From positions 35,529 through 99,528 of IMG/VR virus record IMGVR_UViG_3300020222_002168: a DNA stretch of 64,000 bases; one strand, 5' to 3'. The translations under genes and the position numbers were made by a program. The first letter of the stretch is position 1, and each line of letters starts with the position of its first letter. This DNA comes from a virus. Positions 46,168 to 55,195 of this stretch are shown here, one piece after another. The notes beneath the pieces were generated by a model. That model ran no database searches, was not told the DNA's origin, and saw only the letters and a list, made by a program, of their open reading frames with translations.

Positions 46168-48503
46168 AATTTGCAGGCCTCGCAGTCTTCTTCTAATAAT
46201 TCATTTGGTTCTATATGATACCCATTGATCTTTTCATGATATCCATTGATGCTCGGAATGTCTTCTTGTTTGGCACCAGATTTATTGATTAGACTGTAAT
46301 AGAATGTTTTCAGTCCCCATTTATGAGCCAACATTAAATTTTTAACGATCAATGTTGTTGGGACTTTTCGATCCGAAAAATGTGCTGGATTATAAAATGT
46401 ATTGGTTGAAATGCTCTGATCAACGTATGCTGACAATACTGCTGCAGTTTTGATATAGTGAACGCAATCTGATTGTTCCCACATCAATTGATATTTGTTT
46501 TTTAATTTATGATAGTCCGGGACTACCTGGGTGAAAGAACCTGCTTTTGATTCTTTGGTGGAGATCAAACTCATAGGCATCTCAATTCCGTTAGTGCTGT
46601 TAATGACCACCGAACTAGATTCTACGGGTGCGATGGCCATCAATGTGGCATTACGAACGCCATGCTGTTTCATTTCTTTACGCAACGATTCCCAGTCTAA
46701 TTCAGGCGTAAAATTAGTCAATTCATCGACACCTTTGCTTCTTAGTTCCCAAGGGAAAATACCTTGACCATAGCGAGTTTTATCGCTGTCTAAACAGCGG
46801 CCTCTTTCTTTGGCTAATTCTACAGTTGCCTCAGTTAGATAGTAGGCCTGATGCTCGATCCAACTTTTCACTTCTGCCAGAGCATCTTTCTCACCGTATT
46901 GTAACCCACGTTTAGCATGCCAGTAGGCGAGGTTGGTAACACCAATGCCTAGAGGCTGTATCTCATCGTTCGAGAGTTTGCTCTGTATCGACAAGAAGTC
47001 CTGGTAGTCAAGAATGTTACACAGGCTACGCTGTAGGATACGACAGGCCCTACGCATGTCCTCTGGATTCCGGAACGATCCCCAGTTGATAGATCCCAGT
47101 GTACATAACGCTATGCGACCATCTTCGTCGTCTAATCGCTTAAATGGACGTGTGGGTAATAGGATCTCACAGCACAGGTTACTTTGATAAATCGTATGGT
47201 ATTCGGGATCAAATGGCCCCTGATTCATGACATTATCAATGAATACGAGATATATTCGACCTGTGTCTGTGCGTTCTTTCAGTATACCACCCTTGAAAAC
47301 ATCTTCAGCATTCATGACCTTTTTGCGCAGATCCCGACGCTTCTCATATTTCACATACAGTTCTTCGAATAAGTTCGAATCTTTGTAGAAGGCTTCATAC
47401 AGGTCAGGAACTTCGTTGGGGTCAAAGAATGTTATATTTTCTCGGTTCTTGAATCTACGCCAAAAGAACGCTGACAATACGACACCGTAGTCCATGTGTC
47501 GGACACGAGTTTCTTCTGTACCTTGGTTGTTCTTGAGTACGATTAAATCATCAAATTGGTGATGCCATATAGGATAGAATACGGTGGCTGAAGCGTTTCT
47601 GATGCCGCCTTGTGAGCACGAACGTAGGTCGCCAAACCACTTCTTAAGAAATGGGATCATTCCGGTGTGCATGATCTCCCCACCTCTGATGGGACTACCC
47701 AGGGGGCGGAGGCGACCAATCTCCAAACCGATGCCAGCTCGCTTGCTGGCATACTTGGCCATCATTTCACCACTAGCGAATATGCTATCAAGGTCATCAT
47801 CGCTGCGAATAAGCACACAAGAACTAAATTGTTTGGTAGGAGTACCAAGCCCAGCAAGCACAGGGGTAGCCAAAGTAAAAAGACCATCACTAGCAGCATT
47901 ATAATATTCCTTGATATAGCGCATACGAGCCGAATTTGGTTCTTCTTTATGGAACACTGTGGCTGCAGCGATCATGTAACGCACCTGTGGTGTTTCATAG
48001 ATTTCTTTAGTGGCACGATTGCGCACAAGATATTTTTCGATCAACTGTTCGATGGCTGCGTAACTATATTCTTCATCTTTACTATGATCAATAATCTCTT
48101 CCATCTTGTCCCATTCTTCTTCCGAATACCATTCAAGCAGTTCTGGAGTATACAGTCCTGTTTCGACATTACGTTTTACTATGTCATAGAGGCGGGGAGG
48201 TGTGTAGTCTCCATATACGTCCTTGCGCAACATGCTTAATCTCTGTTTGCCTGCTACAAATTGGTAGTTGGTATGGCCAACATCTGGATTATTTTCTACA
48301 TCGATAAGGTCTACGATAGCCCTGAGAGTTATTCCGTCGACTTCTCTAGTAGTGATGCCATCATAAAAATGTAACTGAGCCTTGATTTCTATCATCGATT
48401 GGCTAACATCTGCGATGCCTTTACAAATTTTTGCCACCTGGGCCTGCCATTTCTCGATCATTAATGGCTCTTTTTTCCCATCTCTCTTAATCACTGTGAT
48501 CAT
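46164..48503 (-). CDS. nrdA: ribonucleotide reductase class Ia, large subunit
   Basis: 779 residues with ATP-cone N terminus, active-site loop FSSCVLI (about 216) and NLCCEI (about 441), GIGVTNLAYWHAKRG and the C-terminal redox pair CEACKL. Makes deoxynucleotides; with nrdB and glutaredoxin it forms a complete set. CATAAATA lies upstream. Confidence 0.97.
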   Translation of the reverse strand: MITVIKRDGKKEPLMIEKWQAQVAKICKGIADVSQSMIEIKAQLHFYDGITTREVDGITLRAIVDLIDVENNPDVGHTNYQFVAGKQRLSMLRKDVYGDYTPPRLYDIVKRNVETGLYTPELLEWYSEEEWDKMEEIIDHSKDEEYSYAAIEQLIEKYLVRNRATKEIYETPQVRYMIAAATVFHKEEPNSARMRYIKEYYNAASDGLFTLATPVLAGLGTPTKQFSSCVLIRSDDDLDSIFASGEMMAKYASKRAGIGLEIGRLRPLGSPIRGGEIMHTGMIPFLKKWFGDLRSCSQGGIRNASATVFYPIWHHQFDDLIVLKNNQGTEETRVRHMDYGVVLSAFFWRRFKNRENITFFDPNEVPDLYEAFYKDSNLFEELYVKYEKRRDLRKKVMNAEDVFKGGILKERTDTGRIYLVFIDNVMNQGPFDPEYHTIYQSNLCCEILLPTRPFKRLDDEDGRIALCTLGSINWGSFRNPEDMRRACRILQRSLCNILDYQDFLSIQSKLSNDEIQPLGIGVTNLAYWHAKRGLQYGEKDALAEVKSWIEHQAYYLTEATVELAKERGRCLDSDKTRYGQGIFPWELRSKGVDELTNFTPELDWESLRKEMKQHGVRNATLMAIAPVESSSVVINSTNGIEMPMSLISTKESKAGSFTQVVPDYHKLKNKYQLMWEQSDCVHYIKTAAVLSAYVDQSISTNTFYNPAHFSDRKVPTTLIVKNLMLAHKWGLKTFYYSLINKSGAKQEDIPSINGYHEKINGYHIEPNELLEEDCEACKL

Positions 48504-48526
48504 CTATGTCTCTCGAAGTCTGATAT

Positions 48527-48952
48527 TTATGGCAATTCGTGTCCGGCCCAAATTTTGTCTGTGCGGATTTGATCAAATGATTTTCTATCATCAACACTGC
48601 GTGGAGTGAGATTTAGAACATGATTGTGATCTACTACTAGAAAAAATCTTTTATTATGTTTCTCTGGAAGCATAGACATATGTATCTCGCATTTGGTATC
48701 CATAAACCGCTGTGTTAATTTCAAAGTATACAACATTCCTAGACAGATAGCAAGATCATCTAATTTGAGATCTAGAATCAGATGCCACGGATCAGGCCAA
48801 TCGGCAGGATTTTTTGGATCGAGATATGGATTAACGAACGGAGCACGGCTCCAGAGATCTGCAACACGGACCAAGGGTTCTTGATCCAATTCCAAACTAT
48901 CTCTAAATCTTTTCCATTCGTTTAATCTATCTACGCCGTGTAGATCAAACAC
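48527..48952 (-). CDS. conserved phage protein
   Basis: 141 residues. ADWPDPWHLILDLKLDDLAICLGMLYTLKLTQRFMDTKCEIHMSM (about 50-94) is a strongly patterned block of T4-like phages. Overlaps the tail-fibre gene stop by 8 bases. Function unknown. Confidence 0.72.
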   Translation of the reverse strand: MFDLHGVDRLNEWKRFRDSLELDQEPLVRVADLWSRAPFVNPYLDPKNPADWPDPWHLILDLKLDDLAICLGMLYTLKLTQRFMDTKCEIHMSMLPEKHNKRFFLVVDHNHVLNLTPRSVDDRKSFDQIRTDKIWAGHELP

Positions 48953-50537
48953 CGTAGGTGATAGAGTACGAAATAGTTCCTGTCGTGCCAGTTGACAAAG
49001 GATTCGTATATGACAACAGGATAGTTTCTAAACCGCTATCCCCGTTATTATCTCTTAATTCTACATTAAATTGAAAATTTGTCATAAGAATTCCCCCTGG
49101 ATCTGTTATAAACGGAGTTGAATATGCGTAATTATCTGCGAAAGATATCGATCCTTGGTCGTCGGGAGTCATGATGATGATCTGCCCTGCCCTAGAATGA
49201 ACGCCCAGATTCAATACATAATCTATATAGGTATATCTATTGTAACCACTGAATACTGCCAACGGTCTAAAACTATCAGAAAGATAGATATCTGCATAAT
49301 TCATATCAATCAGACTAGTTTTGCTTGAATTTAAGACTTCAACTTCGGCGCCTTTGGTAGCCACATTGGTAAATCCGCCTTGTTGATGTCTGTTGATCGA
49401 GCAGTCAACGACGATATTTGCATTGGATTGCCCGAATGATATTATATCTGTGATAGGAGTCGCTGCAGTATTGATTTCATTACCACAATTAATAAAAGAA
49501 GATCTTTGTATTTTAGTTCCAATACCATAGTTAGATACAAAACCTCTTGCAAATATTTCTTCAAATTTACAGCCGTTGATATTCCAGCGATTTCCCTGAT
49601 TAGTTATCCCGTTGATTAATATCCCTGTGTGTCCTACTGAGAACTGACAGTTCTCAAAATCTATGCGTGTGTCGTATATGGGCGGATTACTAGGATCCAC
49701 AGTAATTTGATCTGATCTCACTGACAAAAGATTTGATTCCCAAATACAGTCACGAAAGGTTATATCTGTTACTTTGGTTCCGGGCAAACTATTCTCCCAC
49801 TTGACTGCAGCAGTCTGTGAAGATATAGATCCAGTGAATGCGTCCCCTAATTCATATTCTGAAACCCATTTAACATTTTCAAAGGTAGAATCGTATACTC
49901 CTGTAATGTCAGTTTGACCAACGCTTCGACTGATTGTTAAATCTTTTATTTTTACATTTTGAGGACGATTGCTGCTGGTAAATTCCGCAACTTCTTCGCC
50001 GTTGCTGCCAACGAACAATATGTTATTAGCGTTAAATTCTAATCTCGCTCCGTCTCTGGTTTCACCTTGTAATATAGCAGTACTGGGAATTCTAAGGTTT
50101 CCGGCGAATATGTAAACACCGTTAGGTATATAGAGTATTTTTTTAAATCTACTATCGAGATTTCTAAATAACTCATTCATGGCATTCTCAAAAGCACTAG
50201 AATTGTCAGTGCTACCATCCGGTACTGCTCCGAAATCTAATACGCTGACATATTCGTCTAGTTTCGTTTGCAGAGATCTCGGAATGCTGAGAGAAATAGA
50301 AGGTTCCGGTTCTGCGAATTGATAACTAGATGCTAATTCTAAGATATTATCGTGCTCTGTGAGGATTTTCGTATTACCCACATAAGGGGCACCTTCAGCA
50401 ATTGAACCATTGCCTATAAATAATTCTTGGCTGTCCACTGCCCATGCGAATTCTGCCGAACTTAATTGAGGGACACCTATTCCTGAATTTTTTTGGCCAC
50501 GTCTGACCTGGATTTTTGAGATTTGCACAACGGCCAC
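48945..50537 (-). CDS. tail fibre / spike with pectate-lyase-like domain
   Basis: 530 residues, GTG start. N terminus QISKIQVRRGQKNS..LSSAEFAWAVDSQELFIGNG (residues 5-44) is the tail-attachment domain found in tropism-determinant fibres; VSVLDFGAVPDGSTDNSSAFENAMNEL (about 97-123) starts a right-handed parallel beta helix, followed by many short strands (ITFRDCIWE, IDFENCQFS). Binds or degrades host surface glycans. Behind a late promoter at 50563. Confidence 0.88.
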   Translation of the reverse strand: MAVVQISKIQVRRGQKNSGIGVPQLSSAEFAWAVDSQELFIGNGSIAEGAPYVGNTKILTEHDNILELASSYQFAEPEPSISLSIPRSLQTKLDEYVSVLDFGAVPDGSTDNSSAFENAMNELFRNLDSRFKKILYIPNGVYIFAGNLRIPSTAILQGETRDGARLEFNANNILFVGSNGEEVAEFTSSNRPQNVKIKDLTISRSVGQTDITGVYDSTFENVKWVSEYELGDAFTGSISSQTAAVKWENSLPGTKVTDITFRDCIWESNLLSVRSDQITVDPSNPPIYDTRIDFENCQFSVGHTGILINGITNQGNRWNINGCKFEEIFARGFVSNYGIGTKIQRSSFINCGNEINTAATPITDIISFGQSNANIVVDCSINRHQQGGFTNVATKGAEVEVLNSSKTSLIDMNYADIYLSDSFRPLAVFSGYNRYTYIDYVLNLGVHSRAGQIIIMTPDDQGSISFADNYAYSTPFITDPGGILMTNFQFNVELRDNNGDSGLETILLSYTNPLSTGTTGTISYSITYGV

Positions 50538-50562
50538 GATTGTATCCTCTAACTTTATAGAG

Positions 50563-50570
50563 TATTTATC
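50563..50570 (-). promoter_or_regulatory. T4-type late promoter (GATAAATA)
   Basis: GATAAATA about 26 bases before the tail-fibre start, at the end of the exonuclease gene. Confidence 0.6.
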
Positions 50571-51267
50571 TTAGGCTAGTGTAGTATTCCTCTACCTTGT
50601 TAAGCCACAGATCTTGGTACTTGTTGAAGTCCGAGGGCCATAGATCAAACTGCTGGTATTCGCAGTTACGAGAGCACATAAACACATGTCCTTCGCGGAT
50701 GTCTGTGCCGTAAACTTCATTATGTGCTAGTATATAGGCTATCAGTTGTATTTTATAATCTTCCACCCACTCTTCTTTCTTGGGCTTGTTGGTCTGTTTA
50801 TAATCTGCGATGCAGGGATTATCCTCGTACACGGCTACTAGGTCAGTGGTCCCAGAATAGAGTCCTGGAAAGTAAAGGCTCTGCTCCATGGCCCATACTT
50901 CATTGATTTTAGACAGACCATTAGAAATAATCACGTCCGCCATAGCATTAGCCTGGATATGAACAGGATTGTTGCCAGGTTGGCGTTGTATACCTGCAAT
51001 GAATCTTTCTAGATTGCTGTGCATGGCTGTGCCTACTCCCGCGGCTTCTGTGGTAATCTGCCTAGCTTTCTCTTCTCCTATGCGTTTCTTCCATTCGTTT
51101 AACGCTGTCATATCTTTGGTGGCGCCGAGGATAGTCGTAACACTAGGAAGATGTTCTCCGTCGGGGGTTAGATAAACACGCTTGCGAGTCACAGGATCAT
51201 TGATCTGCTGACAAGGCTTATATTGGATTTTTTCGACGAACGGAGGCGGAGTGTGTTGTATTTGCAT
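50566..51267 (-). CDS. PD-(D/E)XK exonuclease (RecB/Cas4-like)
   Basis: 233 residues: LPSVTTILGATK (about 40-51), GVGTAMHSNLERFI (H, E about 80-88), GLYSGTTDLVAV (D about 139) and NPCIADYKQTNKP (D-x-K about 151-153), the catalytic layout of RecB-type nucleases. Possibly packaging- or recombination-linked. Confidence 0.85.
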   Translation of the reverse strand: MQIQHTPPPFVEKIQYKPCQQINDPVTRKRVYLTPDGEHLPSVTTILGATKDMTALNEWKKRIGEEKARQITTEAAGVGTAMHSNLERFIAGIQRQPGNNPVHIQANAMADVIISNGLSKINEVWAMEQSLYFPGLYSGTTDLVAVYEDNPCIADYKQTNKPKKEEWVEDYKIQLIAYILAHNEVYGTDIREGHVFMCSRNCEYQQFDLWPSDFNKYQDLWLNKVEEYYTSLR

Positions 51268-51299
51268 CCTATATATATTACAGGATTATTTCGGAATTG

Positions 51300-51686
51300 T
51301 CAAATCTGAGGTGTCGTTTGGCTCTGTGATAATTGTCCCGCGGCCGCTGATGCCGCAGTTTTGTCTACGACATCCTGGCTGGTTTCTCCGCCTTGAGTAG
51401 GTTCTTGTTCTGCTGCATCTTTGGGCGCTCCGGGAACATTTAATTCCACACCTTTGTCGTTGAAATTCTTAACCAAATTTTGTATCGCAGGGCTGGCATC
51501 ATACATGGCTTTGAATGTTTCATAATCTGCAGAGACTTCAAAGCCATTGCTGCGTAAGACCTGTTGTAACCCGTTCCAGTTTAATTTAGCAGGTGCTTTT
51601 TTAGAAGCAGCGCGACCTATATAGTTACGAAGAACCATAACGAACTTGTCCACACCTTGGTCACCTGCGAATTCAAAAAATCTCAT
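51300..51686 (-). CDS. virion-region protein, unknown
   Basis: 128 residues starting MRFFEFAGDQGVDKFVMVLRN. LNWNGLQQVLRSNGFEVSADYETFKAMYDASPAI is conserved-looking; the rest is Ala/Gln-rich and disordered. Overlaps the next upstream gene by 4 bases (ATGA). Confidence 0.68.
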   Translation of the reverse strand: MRFFEFAGDQGVDKFVMVLRNYIGRAASKKAPAKLNWNGLQQVLRSNGFEVSADYETFKAMYDASPAIQNLVKNFNDKGVELNVPGAPKDAAEQEPTQGGETSQDVVDKTAASAAAGQLSQSQTTPQI

Positions 51687-51970
51687 CCTAGGCTCGCCAA
51701 TTGTTTTCGAGTATCGGCCAACTGCTGTTCGAGTTGCTTGATCTGATCTTGCAGTTGTTTTTTTTGATCTTGCTGTTGTTTTGCTGCCAATGCTGCTTGT
51801 TTTGGATCTAAGCCACCGGGAGGTTGTCCGCTCTGCGGTGGGGTTTGACCTGGAGTGGGTCGTCCCGGTGCGGCCTGGCCTGGTGGGCTTCCGGGCGTTG
51901 GGGCGGGAGTTGGTGCCAGTTCTTTGACCTGTAAGAAATCGCCGACACTGATGATATCAGAAAATCTCAT
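51683..51970 (-). CDS. Pro/Gln-rich coiled-coil protein
   Basis: 95 residues: MRFSDIISVGDFLQVKE, a proline-rich middle (PTPGQTPPQSGQPP) and a glutamine-rich coiled coil (DQIKQLEQQLADTRKQL). Probably a virion assembly component; unknown. Confidence 0.65.
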   Translation of the reverse strand: MRFSDIISVGDFLQVKELAPTPAPTPGSPPGQAAPGRPTPGQTPPQSGQPPGGLDPKQAALAAKQQQDQKKQLQDQIKQLEQQLADTRKQLASLG

Positions 51971-53232
51971 TAGCCTGCTAATACTTTTAGTAAACGACTT
52001 TGATAGTTGATGCTTTCTCGCTGTTCGCGACCTGCGGCTTCAACTCCTCCTGCGGCTGGTTCTGCCGCGGCAAATTCATCGGCGGCTGGTTCTTCGGCTG
52101 GCATATTCATTTCATCTGGTGGTGCCGCGGCCATGTCGCCTTCGGCACCCGGTTCAGCACCTAGCATGCCTGCGGCTTGTTCTTCTCCTGTGAGTGCGCG
52201 AACGCCGGTTGATAGTGTTTCTCTCGCACTTTTTAAATTTTCGAGTGCTTGCTGGATGGCAGGTGCCACTGTAGAAATAAAATTCTTAGCCTGCTCTTGT
52301 CCCATCTCGTCACGGATCGAATCACCTAGCTGGAGCAAGGTATCATTCTCCATGCCAGAAAGTTCTTCAATCCAGCGGCCTACTCTGTCTACCATTGTCT
52401 TGGCTGTAACGATCGCACTGGCCTGTTGGATCTCGCCTTCTGTTACCTTAGTCATTTCATCTCCTTGATTGACTGATTCATTTTTTTCTTTGTTGTGTTG
52501 CTTCCATGCTGTCGCATAGGCGATCGAACGTTCTTTATCTGTTAGTTTTCCATCATCGGCATAGCCTTTCTTGATGTGCTTGACCATACGCTCGGCCTTG
52601 GCTCCTGGAGGCGCTTTTTCGATCTGGATACTTTCATAATCCTCGTCTGAACCGTGACCTGCTGACGCTAGAGCATAGCCGTCATCGGTCTCTCCACCTT
52701 CGTCTTCAGAATCATTGCCACCGTGCTCATCAACTATCTTGTCCCACAGTATCTCGATCATCTTGTCGTAATCGTTGATGACATCGTTCATGCCTTTTGA
52801 GGCCAGCTCGTCTTTGACTTCATCCATCATGTTTTGTAGAACATCCGCCACATTTGGGCCCATTTCGCCTTCTAGTGCAGCGACAAGATCTTCTTCATCT
52901 CCTCTGTCTGCTAATGTCTGTAGATCTATATCGATCTCGCTCATACCTTCATCTACATCTGCTTCGATGATGTGTTCATCGCGTTCTGCGATCTCAGAGT
53001 TGATAGCATCCAGCATCCATTGAGCCTGATGATAAGCATCATTTTCTAGATTTTCGTTAAACCCGCTCTGTCCACGGATCTGGCTTACCTGTGTGCGTAG
53101 TTTGTTGCGAGCATCATGCAGTTGTGCTAGATCAAAATTTTCTAGGTTGACGGTTTTTCCGAAAACTTTGAGTATGCTTTCGTTTAATCGCTTGCTTGAT
53201 CTATTAATTTTAAAAAGGTCTGTGGTTTTCAT
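51970..53232 (-). CDS. acidic virion assembly / scaffold-like protein
   Basis: 420 residues from MKTTDLFKINRSSKRLNES. N-terminal helical domain (LRTQVSQIRGQSGFN...), long acidic region, helical middle and a Glu/Ala/Pro-rich C terminus. Composition suits a prohead scaffold or core protein of T4-like phages. AATAAATA lies upstream. Confidence 0.6.
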   Translation of the reverse strand: MKTTDLFKINRSSKRLNESILKVFGKTVNLENFDLAQLHDARNKLRTQVSQIRGQSGFNENLENDAYHQAQWMLDAINSEIAERDEHIIEADVDEGMSEIDIDLQTLADRGDEEDLVAALEGEMGPNVADVLQNMMDEVKDELASKGMNDVINDYDKMIEILWDKIVDEHGGNDSEDEGGETDDGYALASAGHGSDEDYESIQIEKAPPGAKAERMVKHIKKGYADDGKLTDKERSIAYATAWKQHNKEKNESVNQGDEMTKVTEGEIQQASAIVTAKTMVDRVGRWIEELSGMENDTLLQLGDSIRDEMGQEQAKNFISTVAPAIQQALENLKSARETLSTGVRALTGEEQAAGMLGAEPGAEGDMAAAPPDEMNMPAEEPAADEFAAAEPAAGGVEAAGREQRESINYQSRLLKVLAG

Positions 53233-53263
53233 ATTGTCCAATCCAGGATTATGTATTATTTAT

Positions 53264-53704
53264 TCAATCGTCTGCCAAAGTCTTAGCGATATTTTTAGAT
53301 TTTTCTGCTCTATCTCTGCTTTCTATGTACCGAGAATACAGCATGTCAGCACGATCGTAATCTGGTTTTTCTAAGGCTTTTCTGTGCTGTGTGCGCAGTA
53401 TCTGACTGTCGACGAACCATTTTCCATATTCCTGATCTGCGGCATATATTTTTTGTATCTGGATAGAACTAGGATTCCTATAACATAGATTAGCTAATTT
53501 TATAGCCACTGCATTGAGGTAGACATTGACAAACAGCATTTGATCTCTTTTTTTGATGTGTTTTAAATTTCCTTCGCTGATTATCAAAACATCTCCGACT
53601 AATATTCCTTCATCAGTTTTTATGGGAAGGATTTGATCTGCCTGTATCAGTTTCTTCTGTGCAGAATTTATGAATCTATCTAGACGTTTAGAAATATCAG
53701 TCAT
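53264..53704 (-). CDS. unknown protein of virion region
   Basis: 146 residues, lysine-rich. IKTDEGILVGDVLIISEGNLKHIKKRDQMLFVNVYLNAVAIKLAN (about 25-70) is typical of marine T4-like phages. Function unknown. Confidence 0.68.
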   Translation of the reverse strand: MTDISKRLDRFINSAQKKLIQADQILPIKTDEGILVGDVLIISEGNLKHIKKRDQMLFVNVYLNAVAIKLANLCYRNPSSIQIQKIYAADQEYGKWFVDSQILRTQHRKALEKPDYDRADMLYSRYIESRDRAEKSKNIAKTLADD

Positions 53705-53728
53705 AAAAAAAAGGACCTATGGTCCTTA
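53705..53728 (-). terminator. intrinsic terminator
   Basis: AAGGACC/GGTCCTT with a 3-base loop (53711-53727) followed by eight U residues on the minus strand, between two virion-region genes. Confidence 0.88.
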
Positions 53729-53745
53729 TTTAAGTGGGAAGATCT

Positions 53746-54111
53746 TTAAAATCCAAACATCTGGACGATAGCTGCTAAATCTACATGGGCCGCCCATCCC
53801 AGGGCAGCGATAGCACCTAGTCCTAGATACATCCATCTATTTTTAAAATGCTCTATTTCTTCTATTTTCGCTGCCAACGCCGCGTGTGTTTTGCGATCCT
53901 CTTCGTGCAGAGAATTAGCATGCTCGTAAAATCTATCTCTATTTGTACGGTATTCGGTAAGCATTTCTTCCATTTTACCGTCTAACAGATCTCTAGTACG
54001 ATCGAGACAATCATGCATGTCTTTGACATCGATTTTGAGATCGTCAATCTTTTCATCTATGTGCTGTACTTTGGTTTCCAGCACGCTCACTCGTTCTGCT
54101 ACTACGGCCAT
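53746..54111 (-). CDS. coiled-coil protein with C-terminal membrane segment
   Basis: 121 residues: coiled coil (VLETKVQHIDEKIDDLKIDVKDM), basic-acidic helix and hydrophobic WMYLGLGAIAALGWAAHV near the end. Tail-anchored topology. Could be a spanin-like or holin-associated protein; unknown. Confidence 0.65.
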   Translation of the reverse strand: MAVVAERVSVLETKVQHIDEKIDDLKIDVKDMHDCLDRTRDLLDGKMEEMLTEYRTNRDRFYEHANSLHEEDRKTHAALAAKIEEIEHFKNRWMYLGLGAIAALGWAAHVDLAAIVQMFGF

Positions 54112-54208
54112 TCCGGCTCTCCTTAGGTTAAGTCAAGTGCTCGCTCCGAGCCATGTGCCTAAATTAAAGTCGCCTTAAATTTGCCTTTATAAAGTATATT
54201 TATCATGA
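54112..54208. other. short leader, no gene
   Basis: Contains GATAAATA (54191-54198) on the minus strand, a late-type promoter for the gene starting at 54111, and GGAGAGCCGG just before that ATG. Confidence 0.4.
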
Positions 54209-54604
54209 TCACCGTGATTCACGTATCCAAATATTGATTTTAGAACCTCTAGTTTGGAACGCCGCAGGATCGATGATCGCTGTGTTATTTAGTCCGTCAA
54301 CGACAGGCACACCATGGAGATCTGTTTTCAATAATCCCACTGGATCATCTGCTGTGGCATAGACTAGATCTCGTTCAGTTTCGAATTCCCATATCCAATA
54401 GGCAGCATGACCCTCGGCTGGGTCAGGCAATCTACCGGTCTCCATACAAGGATCTTTGGTCCAATCTATATTGGCACGTATACCGAGGGCTTGGAGGAGG
54501 CTGTTGAAATTAGCCTGTTGTCCTAGTTTGATCTTATCCGTCTCTGATCGTGAGGCCCGGCTTCTGGTGATATCTACTAGGGTTATGATTCGGTAGCGTT
54601 CCAT
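54209..54604 (-). CDS. unknown protein of virion region
   Basis: 131 residues (MERYRIITLVDITRSRASRSE...). ITRSRASRSETDKIKLGQQANFNSLLQALGIRANI and AYWIWEFETERDLVY are conserved-looking blocks. Function unknown; location suggests a virion or late role. Confidence 0.7.
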   Translation of the reverse strand: MERYRIITLVDITRSRASRSETDKIKLGQQANFNSLLQALGIRANIDWTKDPCMETGRLPDPAEGHAAYWIWEFETERDLVYATADDPVGLLKTDLHGVPVVDGLNNTAIIDPAAFQTRGSKINIWIRESR

Positions 54605-54629
54605 AATATGCTACTATTTACAGAGATAA

Positions 54630-54656
54630 AAAAAGAGCGGAATAAATCCGCTCTTC
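54630..54656 (-). terminator. intrinsic terminator
   Basis: AGAGCGG/CCGCTCT stem (54634-54654) with seven U residues on the minus strand, 25 bases after the structural gene at 54680. Confidence 0.88.
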
Positions 54657-54679
54657 CCTTCCCATCCCGAGGAATCTAA

Positions 54680-55090
54680 TTACTGTGCGTTAGCAAACAG
54701 AGGATAGCCTGTGGCTCTTGTTACTGTAGCACTACCTAAGTTCACAGAATTGACTGTACCAAGACCTTGCACTTCGTCTTCTAAGTGTGCAGCCAATGTT
54801 TCTGAGTTGGTACCGTCATAGGTGTCAGTTCCGAACTCGCCCTCGATCATCACGTCGAACATACGGCCTGCGCCAGAACCATTTGTTCTTAGTGCGCTTA
54901 CGCCTACGATTGTTGTGATTCTAGACATTGCAGAAATGATTGCTTGAAACGCACCGCCTGGACCCATGTTGGCTGATGATAGGTCTACTGCTGCTACAAT
55001 GTCAACAGTGTACTTGTCAATGGTTTTACCTAAAAACGCACGACCACGTGTTGAGTCAATTGTTGGATTTACTTTTGTTACGACTGCCAT
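54680..55090 (-). CDS. probable abundant virion protein
   Basis: 136 residues (MAVVTKVNPTIDSTRGRAFLG...), mostly beta with a TIVGVSALRTNGSGAGRMFDVMIEGEF centre, Gly- and Ala-rich. It is a single-gene unit between a perfect late promoter with two leader hairpins and a strong terminator, as expected for a highly expressed structural protein. Tail tube or capsid decoration are possible; not resolved. Confidence 0.65.
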   Translation of the reverse strand: MAVVTKVNPTIDSTRGRAFLGKTIDKYTVDIVAAVDLSSANMGPGGAFQAIISAMSRITTIVGVSALRTNGSGAGRMFDVMIEGEFGTDTYDGTNSETLAAHLEDEVQGLGTVNSVNLGSATVTRATGYPLFANAQ

Positions 55091-55117
55091 GATATTTTCT
55101 CCTTATCTCTAATATCT

Positions 55118-55175
55118 CAGTCCCGCTCCGGGACCGGCAATTATGAGAATCGCCCGATTCTCATTAGTATTTATA
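55118..55175 (-). promoter_or_regulatory. late promoter with two leader hairpins
   Basis: Perfect TATAAATA (55168-55175, minus strand). The RNA would begin about 55161 with a stem GAGAATCG/CGATTCTC (55144-55161), then GTCCCG/CGGGAC (55121-55135), before the ribosome site. Such 5' hairpins stabilise abundant mRNAs. Confidence 0.75.
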
Positions 55176-55195
55176 GATTTTGGAAAAAAACGTGC

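Noticed and set aside
52007-52468. Long serine/alanine-rich plus-strand frame
   Set aside because: It is the antisense of the acidic scaffold-like gene and arises from its Glu/Ala/Pro codons.
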